A stretch of DNA of 64,000 nucleotides, taken from Buddleja alternifolia. Taxonomy: Eukaryota > Streptophyta > Magnoliopsida > Lamiales > Scrophulariaceae. Positions 43,384 through 55,499 of this stretch are shown piece by piece. Within the stretch, counting starts at the first letter, position 1; every line of letters begins with the position of its first letter. Below the pieces are notes generated by a model. That model searched no databases. It was given only the letters and a program-made list of their open reading frames with translations, and was not told where the DNA came from. Position numbers and translations under genes: made by a program. Location: the NCBI GenBank assembly GCA_019426215.1, contig CM033399.1:30823022-30887021 (forward strand), given 5' to 3'.

Positions 43384-43727
43384 GGGGTGGTCACTCGAAA
43401 AAAACAAGATTTTTCGAGCTCGAGCCGGCGATCGAGCCGAAGATTTTTCGAGCTAGCCGGCGATAGCCGAGCTCGAGCTTTTTGATATGTTCGGGAGCTC
43501 GCGAGCTCCCTTTATATATATATTTTTAATTAATATATTTTAATATATATATATATATATATTATAATATAATATTTATATAATAATATAATTTATTAAA
43601 AATAAAGAATATATATATTTAGTCGATCAGTGAAAATAATCGAGCTCTCGTCAGCTATACGGCTCGATCTCGAGCCCGTTTAATCGAGCTTGAGCTCGAG
43701 CTTGAAGTTAGGACTTGTGAACACCCC
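43384..43727. mobile_element. hAT MITE rich in CGAGCTCGAGC
   Basis: The left end AAGGGGTGGTCAC and right end GTGAACACCCCTA are inverted. Both arms are full of GAGCTCGAGC, like 39389-40250, around a TA-rich centre. No matching 8-bp TSD is seen, so the boundary may have been altered. Confidence 0.7.
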
Positions 43728-44010
43728 TAGGTACACTTTGAAGGAAGGTGCCTCCAAATATGGGAAGAAGAAGAAGAAGCAATTTTTTTTTTTGAGAATA
43801 ACCAGCCCGCGGAAAAGGTCATACTCTCATTCGAGAGAGAAAGCAAACTCTCATTCGAGAGAGAAAGCAAAATACTAAACAAAATCAATAGTGATGGAAA
43901 TCAGACTTGATGCTCCAACCCAAACCAATAGTGACAACTATTTATCGACGGAAAAGAAGACAAAAAGTTAAGATTAGGGAGAGAGACGGGAGGCGGCTAC
44001 AAGTTACAAA
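43728..44010 (-). mobile_element. Family D retroposon, copy 2 (truncated or rearranged)
   Basis: On the minus strand it reads ATCTTAACTTTTTGTCTTC, then a GTTGGAGCATCAAG segment and two CTCTCTCGAATGAGAG blocks, ending in an A run (T run 43783-43794 on plus). The part between the GACGG motif and the A tail seen in copies 1, 3 and 4 is missing. Its left edge abuts the hAT MITE. Confidence 0.6.
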
Positions 44011-44905
44011 TTTTCAAATATTTAATTACCCACAATTCAAGAAGAAGTAACTATATGGTTGGATTTTTACATAAACTTTGATTTATATATAGTTTGTCCA
44101 ATTATTAATTAAATTGGATTTGATTTAGAAATTTTCCGCATTTTATATCAATGTTGGAAATCAACAAAAACAATTTCGATGGAGTTTGTCTCTTTCCTTT
44201 TGATTGAGCTGAGGATGCTGCTAATTGGTTGACTTTAAAAGTTTATTTATTTATTATTGATAATTGGTTGACTCTGGAAATTGTTCCACATTTGCCTCCA
44301 TTGATTAAGGGCATGTCCTAAGGTATTTCTGGGATTGAATATATTGGTCAAATAAACAATTAGAGGGTAAATAGTTTTGAGCTTATAAGTAATTGATTAT
44401 ATACTTGTATGATGTTTTTGTTCTTATTTTGATATAGCGAAAATTTTGTAATTAAGATAATTAAGAAAAATGTTAGGATCTTAATAAATAAGTTATGATT
44501 CCTACTTATTTGTAAAGAGCTTGTAACATTGTAAGCTTTATATAATTTTTTCTATATTTTTTATTAAACACTTTGTATCATCTTATAAACTCACAAACGC
44601 ACTTTATAATATATTTTAAACAACTTATAGATATTCGATAACTTGTAAATAACTTACAGGTCAATCCAAAAATGTATTAGAAGAAAGTTCCAAATTAAGT
44701 TTCTGCAGCGTAACTTGGATCCACTAAATTACTAATAGCAGTCACGTACTTTAGTTGAAAGTCATATGATTTTTTAAAAAAGTCTTGGATAAATTTATCA
44801 AATTTTCATACAAAGGTTACTGAAAAATTAGCTGGTCGTAGTACCAAAATTCAACCATTTTTTCTTCAACAAAATAGTTGTATATTATGGCTATATCAAA
44901 ATATT
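44011..44905. other. AT-rich intergenic DNA, nothing recognised
   Basis: No coding domain, TIR or LTR found. Confidence 0.4.
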
Positions 44906-44913
44906 TTCAACAA

Positions 44914-45932
44914 GGGTGCTTAAGTACAGAAACTCTTAAAAGTCCTAGCCGCCCTCCTCCCCCTTTCTCACTCTCCCAAAACCCTAACCATCTTTTTCTC
45001 TTCTTCTCTGTTGAGGCACAGATTGATGGCTTGGTGAAGCAATCATCTCCATCACTACTCACCCACCAGACCAGGTGTGCGACCCGGGTCGACCAACAGA
45101 TTAGTCCGACAATGCCCGGGATACTGTGATAGGCAACCAAAAAAAAAATATTTAAAATAATTAACTAACATGTAAAACTATATAAATATCACTTATAAAC
45201 AAAAATTCATAAATATAAGGATAATATGGAGGTCAAATTGGACGAAAATAATTGAGCCGTATTTAATCGTAAATGTTCTCAAGTAGCAAAACAATATAGG
45301 AAAAAAAATAGTGTTTTTGATTTTACGAAGCCAAGTTTAAGAATTTTTAATACAATAATAATTTGATTGTGATGATTTTGAAGTGTTTTGAAATTATTAT
45401 ATATATTTTTTAATTTATTTGGTAGATTTATTTTATTAATTGTACTAAAAAAATAAAAATGTTGATATTCTAAATTCAAGCCGGCTCGGGCTCGGCTTAA
45501 AGCTCGTCAAGCCGGGTCCAAGCCTTGAACATAAAAGCTTGATTGAAAGCCCTAATCTAAACTTCAAATTTGATGAGACGGAGATGGATCTAACGAGACG
45601 GAGATGGATTTAACGAGATGCAAATAGACGATACATCAGATTTTATATATCTTTTTAGATATTTTATTTTCTTTGTCGTACGAAGGTTTGCTTTCTCTCT
45701 CGAATGAGAATTTCGTCTCTCTTGAATAAGAGTATGATCCTCTGCACAAGAGTTTTCTTGTGCTAGTTTGTTAGTTTTTAAGATTTATTATCTTGAAGAA
45801 TCTTGATATTCGGAGCTTCAATTGTTATTAGTATATTGTTAGAAACAGTCTAAGTTGTATTGTTCTTTACGTTGTAAACTTTTATTAAATAAAATAAAAC
45901 TAACGCTTTTCCTTCAAAAAAAAAAAAAAAAA
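44914..45932 (+). mobile_element. Family D retroposon, copy 3, with an insert
   Basis: The left part (44930-45130) has CCCAAAACCCTAACCATC and a TTGATGGCTTGGTGAAGC segment like copies 1 and 4. The right part (45558-45932) has GATGAGACGGAGATGG, CTCTCTCGAATGAGA, CACAAGAGTTTTCTTG and a run of 17 A. TTCAACAA occurs at 44906-44913 and 45933-45940. Between about 45130 and 45557 an unrelated AT-rich insert ends in AGCCGGCTCGGGCTCGG and AGCCCTA, resembling the AGCTCGAG-type hAT ends. Its left boundary is not resolved. Confidence 0.65.
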
Positions 45933-45940
45933 TTCAACAA

Positions 45941-46455
45941 CTATTAATTATGAACTCTTTAAGAAATAAGACTCAGAGTTCAAAACAATCACAAAGGAGA
46001 AAATTACACAAATACGTAATTTATTGTATACAAATTTTGCAATTATAATGGAGTCGAAGTCCTCAAATTCCCCACAAATAAAAGAACAATTTTATTAGCA
46101 AATATATTTGGAGAACTCATTCCTTTTTATTTTTTCTTGATTGCCATATATAGTTGCATATTGGGTAATTTAAATTATCCACTATTTGGCACAAGCATTT
46201 TTAAATTGTAAATTCAACAGGTTGCACTCTTAACAAAGTTCATGCCAAATTTTGTAGTGTATAAAGGAGCTGATTCAGTTCAATGTGGTAAAACAGTTGG
46301 CTTTAGCCTAACTATCTTCCTGCTTGATTCGGGTGCCTTGAGTGTGTATCTCAAGAACAAACTCGTGAGCAAAAAGCGCAAGAAATGTTTTAACATGTGG
46401 CCTAAAAAAGTATAAATAAATAATTAAAAAAGGAAACACAAAATTTGGGGCAAAA
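45941..46455. other. No recognisable feature
   Basis: AT-rich spacer between two family D copies in opposite orientation. Confidence 0.4.
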
Positions 46456-46467
46456 AATATGATAACC

Positions 46468-47072
46468 TTTTTTTTTTTTTTAAGAAAAATCGATTTTATA
46501 TATTATTCAATCGAAAGTTTACAACGCCTGAAACAATACAATACATATCGACTCAAATGATGTAGTAAGAGCATCTGAAACACCAACTATCAAGTTTTTG
46601 AAGATAATAAATCTTAAGAACTCACAAACAAATATAAGAAAATTTTTGTACAACTCCTATTCAAGGAGAGATGAAATTCTATCTCGAGAGAGAAAACAAA
46701 CTCTCATACGAGAGAGAAAATAAAATACTAAACAAAATATTTAAAACGCTATATGAATTTAAAAACTTAAGTATCACCCGTCTTCATCTCGTCAGATTTG
46801 TCTCTGTATCTTTAGATCCATATCCGTCTCGTTAGATTTAGAGATGTGTCTTTAGATTCATATCCGTCTCGTCAAATTTGAAGATGTGGATGTACAACTT
46901 GAAGAAGGGTGCTCCAACTCAATCCGCCGACGATGGTGGTGGTAACAATGATGAAGTAGATGATTGTTTCACCAAGCCATTGTCGGCGGAGGAAAATAGA
47001 AGAAAAAGAAGGTTAGGGTTTAGAGATAGATGAGGAGTATTTGGTATAATTTGAGTGTTTCTTAATTTTAAG
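46468..47072 (-). mobile_element. Family D retroposon, copy 4
   Basis: Minus-strand copy of about 605 bases. The plus strand starts with a T run (46468-46481), the poly(A) tail, and ends after GGTTAGGGTTTAGAGATAG. A perfect 12-bp duplication AATATGATAACC lies at 46456-46467 and 47073-47084, strong evidence for target-primed retroposition. It shares every landmark of copy 1: the AAACCCTAACC start, the CCGACGATGG/CCATTGTCGG region, GTCTCGTCAAATTTG, the CTCTCATACGAGAGAG blocks and the tail. Confidence 0.8.
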
Positions 47073-47084
47073 AATATGATAACC

Positions 47085-47606
47085 TAAGTACGGCTAAAAA
47101 ATGTGCAATGCAGTTTAAAGAAAAGCTAAGAACATATGGGGCAAAAGTGCTAGAAAATATGAGATGTAAATAAATAAGGTAAATCACTCGTGCAATTACG
47201 GGTTAAGATTTTTACGATTTTTGTCCTGGATTTTTCTCTTTTTTTTTTTACTATATTATACGATATTTGTTCTAATTTCTACATTTTCGCACTATTAGTT
47301 CCGAAACTTTTCTTTATTCACATTTTTTACCATTCAAATATATTTCTTGTTGCTTACATGGTTATAATTTTGTTCCGCACGAATTTATCCCCTAAACACA
47401 ATCTCAAGGCAGGTGAATCAAGCTCAACTGAAATTAGGCTTAAATGAACCATTTATCCCCTAAGCCCGTTTAACTCATCTTTCTAATGGAAAATATAGTT
47501 TGACCTGCCAAGTTAATGCTAATTATAGAGTGCAATTTGTCAAATCTATAATTTTAGTGATGCATAGTTGATTCATTGGTGCGTAGGCAAATTATTCTTG
47601 CAGCTA

Positions 47607-47608
<2 letters not shown>
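47085..47608. other. No recognisable feature
   Basis: AT-rich. An 85-codon frame at 47190 has no domain. Confidence 0.4.

Positions 47609-47640
<32 letters not shown>
47609..47640. repeat. (AT)n microsatellite
   Basis: A 32-base AT run that is also the left flank of the foldback element. Confidence 0.9.
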
Positions 47641-47642
<2 letters not shown>

Positions 47643-48485
47643 GTAAAATACACTTTGTACCCCTGAACCTTTCACTTTCTCTCATTTAGGTCTCTGAACT
47701 ATTAAATGTAACAAAATGGTCCCTGAACTATCAAACGTAACAAAATGGTCCCTCAACTTAAAGAATTGTTTGCCTAGTTTTTTTAAATTGATAAATTGTA
47801 TAATACAAATGTTATTTTTGTATAGTAAGTACTTTAAATATTTTTATATAATTTATTAAGGAAAATTTTCTAAAATCTCCTTAAAATAAAATTTATAACC
47901 AAAAAATCTTTTATAATATTTTTCAATCTCAAAAATTCATTTCACCAACTTTTCTTTCCAAAAAATTCACTATTTAGTTTAATAAATTTATGGATTTAAT
48001 TGTCCTTAGCTTTCTAGAGCAATAACAAATCAATTGTAGTTTTATCTAAAAATTTATTTATGTAAAATTTTATATCGATAATTGATACTAATAATGATTT
48101 AAAATTTATATTTTAAAATTTCTAATCATCTTAAAAAAGTTTAATGATTATCTTAAAAAAATTTAAGAATATATTTTAAACTAACTTTTAACTCGTGCCA
48201 AGGCATGTGTACATGAATAATAAAATAAAATAAACAATAATGAGCAATAAATTTTACTCAATATTCAATGAAAATATACACCAAATAGAAATTAAAAATA
48301 AATTAAATTATGTAAAAATATTCAAAGTACTTAATGTACAAAAATAACATTTGTATTATACTATTTATCAATTTAAAAAACTAGTCAAACAATTTCTTAA
48401 GTTGAGGGACCATTTTGTTACATTTAATAGTTTAGAGACCTAAATGAGACAAAGTGAATAGTTCAAGAGTACAAAGTGTATTTTA
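47641..48485. mobile_element. Mutator-like foldback element (copy 2)
   Basis: GGGTAAAATACACTTTGTAC at the left and CAAAGTGTATTTTA at the right are inverted, with inverted similarity running at least 200 bp inward (for example CAAACGTAACAAAATGGTCC against GGGACCATTTTGTTAC). It matches 11557-12327 over both arms. It is embedded in AT repeats on both sides, so the TSD cannot be defined exactly. Confidence 0.78.
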
Positions 48486-48499
48486 TATATATATATATA

Positions 48500-48873
48500 T
48501 GAAGAGTTTGTTGATTTGAAGGGTAAAACTTGTCCTCAGTTTTTATAGTATAGGCAGATTTAAAATCTATAAGAGATTTTTTATATATTTCTTTAGTTTG
48601 AACCTTTGGAGGTTTCCAATCTAAAAGATCTTTGTCTTCCCACAAAGTTTCTCCAGTAGTAACAATATTTGTAAAATCTTGGTTATCTCTGGAAGAAGAT
48701 GCTCCAGAATACATGTTCTTCATGAATTTATCTATTTTAGTCTATCCTCATATATTTTTACGTTCAGATCAGACAACGATTTATCGCGGCACAATATATC
48801 AAGTAATCCGTCTTACTACGTGTCGAAGTCTGACTTATAAAGATATATGATAATATATATATATATATATATG
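48500..48873. other. No recognisable feature
   Basis: A minus-strand 86-codon frame (48463-48723; MKNMYSGASSSRDNQDFTN, ETLWEDKDLLDWKPP) reads somewhat like a protein. I do not recognise it, and it runs into an AT repeat. It could be a gene or virus-like relic, but evidence is insufficient. Confidence 0.3.
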
Positions 48874-49003
48874 CAAGGACGGAGCTAGGAATATAAATTT
48901 GGGAGCAAAAATAAATGGGGCAAAATTTTAAATTTCAAAAATTTGTAGGCTAAAAAATCTAATTTTTCAAAGTTGAGGTAGGGCACCAGCCCCAACTCTG
49001 TCC
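48874..49003. mobile_element. Short hAT MITE fragment
   Basis: The left end CAAGGACGGAGCTAGGA and right end CCCCAACTCTGTCC are of the CAGGGACGGAGC type seen at 33780 and 57189. At about 130 bases it is internally deleted. AT repeats on both sides hide the TSD. Confidence 0.55.
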
Positions 49004-49014
49004 ATATATATATA

Positions 49015-49016
<2 letters not shown>

Positions 49017-49048
<32 letters not shown>
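49017..49048. repeat. (TG)n microsatellite
   Basis: A GTATG followed by about 14 TG units. Confidence 0.95.
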
Positions 49049-49049
<1 letters not shown>

Positions 49050-49050
<1 letters not shown>

Positions 49051-50420
49051 GACATCATAATTTTGACTGCTGAGATTTGGAAAATTTTATGTTAGATCAA
49101 GTTCAATAGTTCTAGTGATTATCTCTCTCACACAGTAAGTGTATTGTATATTGTCTCATATACAATTGTGTGAAATATATAAATATAAAATACAACCAAC
49201 CCGGAACATTTACGTTCTGACATGAAATTACCCAAGAGGATAGAGAAAATTCTATGCTAGCTATAGCAAGTTTAATGATCCTAGTGTCAATCTCTTTCAC
49301 ATAGTAAGTTATACACTTGTGTAAAAAAGATAGGGAGAATGATATTAGCACTCCATAAATTACTATAGGAGCTCCAAGTTTAAATTTTATATTAAAATAT
49401 GACAATAATGCCCATTGAATCCAATTATTATGTACTTCAAAATTGAGTTACAAGACTATTTTTATGTATCAAGATAAATTATTATATTCTCTTGATTATT
49501 TTCTTACATATCAAATAACAAGTACATAAATTAAAAACTGTATGGTTGTAAAATTTTATGGAATCCTAAAAGAAAGGTAAAAGAAAATTTATAGCATCAT
49601 TAACAATATAATGCATGTAGTATATTAAATTCGAAAATGACAGTCGACACTTGAAAAAATCAGTTCATTTGGATTGTATATAAACACAAAGCTATCACCT
49701 TTATATAGTTTGTTATAGTAGTCAATTTACTAGAATACATTTTAGCCATTTATAAATGCTCAAATAAGATGCACAAAAATAAAATAAAAAATTCATTAAA
49801 AGTATATAATAATTTCTCAATTTGTATTCAAAGAGACAAACTATGTTTTGATTAGAATAAGAATTTACAATTTTATAGTATCGCTAACATATACTCTCAC
49901 ATGATTGACAATTTTAAAAAACATAAAAATGGACAAATAATAATCATAATAATAATAATAATTCTTTATGCAACACTGCATTCACGTTTTGAATAAACAA
50001 CCTTTTTCCTCGCATACAAATATGTAATGTTTAATATTATGCATTCATAAATCAATTTTTAGACAAAATTATTAAGAACAATAAATATTTACTTGTTAAT
50101 TCAAAGGCATATTCAACTTTATTAACAAATGAGTATTATTGTCATTTACTAAGAGAGAGAATTAAAAGTAGAGCTTCTATATTAATTTATGTAGCTCCAA
50201 TATCAATCTCCAACAGAAAGACAAAATGCACACTAGATGTTGGCAGAATTATCTTGATTGATTTCATAGCATTTATACGTCATATAATTGTACCATATTA
50301 AAGATATAATTATATGTTTTATCTTAAGTGTAATATTTAGATAGCTTAAATCATACTTTTCCTTGTATAGACATTTGAAAGACTTATATATACTTGAATG
50401 TAAAGCCAAGAAAATCATTT
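49050..50420. other. AT-rich intergenic DNA, nothing recognised
   Basis: No gene or bounded repeat found. Confidence 0.4.
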
Positions 50421-51480
50421 TGACTATTCTTTCATTTCATCTCTCGGACCATTAGATTCGCTCTGTCATAAAATTAGCCGAGAGGATCGGGCCTATTGTG
50501 TTGTGTGCCTTTGATGAGCACGTTAGAGGGTATGAGGTCAGTAATTGTCTACACGCATGACCACACAGTCAAATATCGGTTAAAGGCGTGATTTGTGTTT
50601 CCCGTATATATGGTCTACGCATGCGGATTGGATACCCTACGATCCTATCAAATATAGCATGATCCCCCACCACACCCTTGATCATGTAGACTGACAAGTT
50701 CAACATTTTTGCACCTTTCATCATGTCAGACACATTATTTTAATTACAAGATAAAGGAAATTATATTTTGACCGAAGGTAAAGAAAAAGAACAAAAATAT
50801 ATTATCGTTAGGTTATGACAGAAATATATGAATAGAAAATATTGAAAATATATATATATTTACCAGAGGTACTTTTTAAGAATAAAATAAGATTCGTTGG
50901 ATTATCTTGAATCTAACTTACAATCCAAATAGGTCAAACTAGAACTCAGGTAATATAGATTAAAGACTAGACTCGACTATATCAGACTGCTTACATATAT
51001 ACCTAGTTAAATATGATCAAGTCTAAACGTGATTTAAATTATATTGATGAAATTATATTGAGATTAGCTCGTATTTACTTCTTAGCTCGTATGAACGAAG
51101 TAAATACGAGGTGAATTGAGAGTGTTTGATAAAGTAATAAATGTTGATCTCCTTTTAAATGAACAAAGGGGTTATTTATAGCTCTAGATGGTCATTATTC
51201 ATAACATGACATGACATTTGGATCGACATGATCATGCCATGTGTCCCGTGATCTATGGTCCAGGTTGTCGGGTCAGGTCACACGTGAATCCTTGATTAAG
51301 TGGTAATTCGGTCAACATTTAGGGGCAATATGGTCTTTAACTTTGCATCGTATGAATAAATTTGCACACATCAGATTTGTTTTGCTCAAGGGTATATGGG
51401 TAATTTACTCACCCTCGAAGGTGCAAAAATTGCCATTATCGAATTGTATTGCACAATTATTTATATGTATTCCAGGAGAA
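50421..51480 (-). other. Possible LTR-like region on the minus strand
   Basis: This is less AT-rich than its surroundings. On the minus strand a TATA box CTATAAATAACCCC (51165-51178) follows a GC-richer block and leads into a leader-like stretch. It then reaches a 14-bp hairpin at 51068-51110 (CTCGTATTTACTTC and GAAGTAAATACGAG). The layout is promoter-like and suits an LTR, but no ends, TSD or partner LTR were found. Confidence 0.3.
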
Positions 51481-54218
51481 TTATAAAAAAAAAGAAAAAA
51501 GTGTTCTAGGGAGTACTATCATCATAATATGTCTTATTCCTTATACTAATTATTTCGACACACTTGATAAGCTAACGATAATCTAGTTTCAGACATTCCT
51601 AATTTATTTTCTTTGTTTGATGTTATTTTCTTTTATTTTGTTTGGCGGACAAGTAATTAAGTTGTTCACTGTTTAGTTTGCTCCGTCTTAAAAGTCCAAA
51701 TCTGTTCTTGATCTTCCCATTTTAGCGGTTGAGGCCATGACTGCTGATCTTGCTCTTCTTTAATATATGATTATCATTTCTCCTAAATAAAAAAGATAAA
51801 CTAACGAAATTACAGTTATGCCCTTTATGCTGATATTTTGTTCATAAATTTATAGCGCGTGTTCAATAATATAAGATGACCCAAGAAATTTATATGATGA
51901 ACTCGTACCATAATTGACATGGCCAAAATTACCAACAGGCAGGGAAATAATACTACAATTAATAATAAAAACCCCACAATAATTGTGAAAATATCGAATT
52001 CTCGCATCTCCCATTTGAAGAGTGGGCCTTCCCATTTAATTTATTCATCCTACAACCCACCATATAATAATTAGCTCATTCTTATTTATGTGCCAAAAGA
52101 AAAAAAAAAGTAAACTAAATCGAATGATTAATGCAATGCATCAAACTTGCACCGACATATACATACACACATATATTTAAAAAAATTAAAGATAATAAAA
52201 ATGCTTTTATGAACCGGACCATGAGCAAAAAAATGTCAAATGATTCGAGTTATGTCACACCAAAATCGAGTTCACTATGCAATAACCTGGTATGATACAC
52301 TGGGTATATTTAAGAATTCACCATCAAAATGTATAAAGGGCTAATGAGATGCTATTCATTTAAATACTCAGTGGGATCGTACATCTTTTTTTATCTTTGA
52401 TAAAGAAATTATATTAATATATATGAAAGAAAAATAAAATTAGTCGAATCATGATCTACAAAGAAGATGATACCAAAATTAAATAAAAAATTATTATTTT
52501 AAAAAAGATAGAGAATAAAAAAGATCATGTTCAATAAAGTAAGCCGATTTGTGGATGCATATCGTTAAATTACAAATGATGATATGAGCATTTATTTTAC
52601 AACTTCATCATTTCTCACTAATTACATGACAAGTGTGATACACTTGTTTTGTGATTGACTATTTTATAGTGTTTAAATCAATAATATGACAAATATAATT
52701 TTGTTATTTTGTGAATAACTTGAGTTTGACCAAATCAAGTTCGAATTAGAATTTTTCTAGACTTCACGACTCTACTTAAATATTTCTTTATATAGTGGTA
52801 GGATGATTTTTTCTTTGTTTTCTAAATAAGAAATACCGTTGGAAGGAAAGTGACGAGGATATAATTAGGACATTTTAAAGGTTTTTTTATCAACAATTCA
52901 AATGCAAAATTTATTTATTTTCTTATATGCGTGGTTGAAAGTAAGTAAATAGCTAGCAAGTTATATAAAATGCAACTTACGTATCGAAATTACATTGTTT
53001 CCTAGGAAGTCTATGTGGACCATATAGAGTAATAATTTTCTAAAATCTTAATCAATCAAGAGTAATCATTTCCGATCGTTGAGTTAGGTATTATGTTTAT
53101 TTTACGATAAATATTTTACAACTAAAATTTTATCAACAATGTACATAATTTAAGTGTTAAATTGGTTATACCATGCGATTATTGATGTTGTATAAATATT
53201 TTACATAATAATTACTTACCGTGTGATGATGTATACGTATGAACTCGGATTTTAATCCTTGGCTAATCATTACGCATGTGAACAATAGAGTAATAATTTT
53301 CTAAAATTTATCAAAAGAGATCTTTCCTCGTTTTAGTTTTGTTTTTTTACATAATATAAACTTGATGTAGGGAATGCTTGGAGTATGTAAGAGAGAAAAC
53401 ATGCATATTTAATTTTAATTAGGTAAATAGTATTTTCCACGCATTTAATGTGAAATACAAATTTTGTTCAATTTATATATCAAGTCATGTGCATGCATTT
53501 GTTTTGTTAAATCAATGACAATAAGTACTCGACTGGGGGATGCTGTGTTGGGAAATAGTTCACATGGGTTTCGCACTCCTTCAACTTTAATTAATTATTT
53601 GGTGTTTTTTCCATGCAAAATAAAAGAATTTATATATTAAAGATAAAAAAATAATCTGAGATATTATAAGGAAAAGAAATTAAATGAGAGGAAGAAAAGG
53701 TAAAAATGCACTTTTAATTTACTCTAATTATTTGATAGATGTGTGTGTGTATATATTTATACTCTTTTATAAAGCACCAACACCCTAAAATAACTACTTT
53801 TGGTGTGTTTTGGATTGTCATGACTAAATTACCCTCCATTTAAAACGTATTTTTTAGATAATTTTTTTCCAATATTCTCTCTCTCATATCACGTATCTTC
53901 AACTTCTCCTACATTCTCTCTCTCACCCACTCTCTCTCCTATGTCATATTTTTTTTCGCCCACTATTTTTAATAGTTTGTTCAACTTATTTCTATTTATT
54001 TACAAAAACTCACATAAAATGCTGACATATTAATGAATTTTTCATTAAATTTTTTATTTACTTAGCACACGCATCGAGTGTGCCCACACGACTAGTATGT
54101 ATAGTTCGTTCACGCATTGCAGGCTTAGCAAAGTTGGTTCAAATTTTAAATCGACATAATTCGCTCAGTCTTAGATTATCAAAAAATTAATATTTTTGTT
54201 TTAAGAGAAAGATTATTG
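51481..54218. other. AT-rich intergenic DNA, nothing recognised
   Basis: I see no coding domain or element boundary in 2.7 kb. Short minus frames near 51.8-52.0 kb lack domains. Confidence 0.4.
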
Positions 54219-54223
54219 AACAA

Positions 54224-55132
54224 TGATGTGCCATATAAATCCTGAGGACATATTTGTAAATAATTCATATGTGGGTTAGAATATCCCGAATAGATTAAGT
54301 AGAGTCAATGTGGTCCAACCTATTGGACATATAGAATAATGGCCCGCTCCGAAGTAAGGCCAGCACGGGGAAAGAGCCATGAAATCTGGTAATTAGTAAT
54401 TATATTAATAAATATAATTACATATTTAAGGGTTAATTGCATAAAACCCCTCTGTGTTATTTTGAAAATACTAAGAACCCTTTGTGTTAACGAAATAGGC
54501 TAATTACCCCTCTGTGTTCTTAAAAAGTCTGCAAAAAAGTCAAATTTTATTACAACGATAGAAGAAAATATGTATTTTTTGAGTGAATTAACACTATCTA
54601 CCTTTTACATTGTATGAAGAGTATATAAATGACAAATGAACATATCAATAAAGGTGAAAAACATAAAAAATACGCTCGTTTTCTAATTGAATTTGGCTTT
54701 TTTGCCGACTTTTTAAAAATACAGGGGGTGATTAGCCTATTTCGTTAACACAGAGGGATTTTTAGCATTTTCAAAATAACACAGGAGGCTTTTATGCAAT
54801 TATCCCTTTATTTAGTTATAGTAAGATGGACCGCTTGTAGGGTTTTCTGTCCATAGCCCACCTTCAGCTTTATAAATACCACAAAGAGATCATGAAAAAT
54901 CATTATCTGCTCTTTTCATAATAGATTGTTAGAGAAAATGCTCTGACATCTTTCGAGAGCTACTTCACTATAGAACTATAACGAGACTTGATACTCAAAA
55001 TGGGTACGTACACAGCTTGTTTTGAGCGAGTGCAGTCCAAATACAAATCAACTTAGTGTTTAATTTGTCGTGTGTCGGATCGAATTCTCTCCCCACGTGG
55101 TCATCACATGACATAAATATTGACCCGCACCA
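54224..55132 (+). mobile_element. Solo LTR, containing a MITE
   Basis: The element runs from TGATGTGCC to CCGCACCA with the 5-bp duplication AACAA at 54219-54223 and 55133-55137. Without the MITE it is about 530 bases. A TATA box TATAAATACC at 54871 fits an LTR promoter. There is no internal coding remnant. The assignment rests on the TG...CA ends, TSD and promoter layout. Confidence 0.6.
54430..54806. mobile_element. Mutator-like MITE inside the solo LTR
   Basis: GGGTTAATTGCATAAAACCC at the left and ATGCAATTATCCC at the right. Inverted similarity covers nearly 140 bases on each arm (for example AACGAAATAGGCTAAT and ATTAGCCTATTTCGTT). The flanking 9-mers CATATTTAA and TTTATTTAG agree at six positions. 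Confidence 0.75.
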
Positions 55133-55499
55133 AACAATAATTAGTCATAATAAGGATAATTTGCAATACAAAAGCAATACCATAAGTTAATAGGACTCAA
55201 TACAAAAGCGATCACTTTTTTAAGTCAAAAGACGATTGCTTATGGAATTAATCGTATGTGTTCTTAAAAAACGTTTATATCCACAAGTAGCCATTTGCAT
55301 CTATTTTGATTAAATTTGGATTAAAATAGGTTTCTGTCTTTATCCACAATAGTTTGAGCATAAAACTCATCTTAAGGTAATTATCGGTTAAATTAAATAC
55401 AATATAACAAGCTAACTCTTCCTTCTACATATTTTCTTTTTTTGTGAAAGTTATTTATCACTCTATTTTCTAAAGTTTGTAATATTATAGTTTCCTATC

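Noticed and set aside
43384..43727. 8-bp target duplication for this hAT MITE
   Set aside because: The flanking octamers TATGCAAT and GGTACACT do not match, so no TSD is claimed.
48463..48723. 86-codon minus-strand frame with protein-like composition
   Set aside because: It ends in an AT repeat, is not recognised, and has no supporting neighbours. It is noted in the feature list but not called a gene.
49017..49048. Possible CRISPR-like or structured repeat
   Set aside because: It is a plain TG dinucleotide microsatellite. No spaced direct repeats of CRISPR type occur anywhere in the window.
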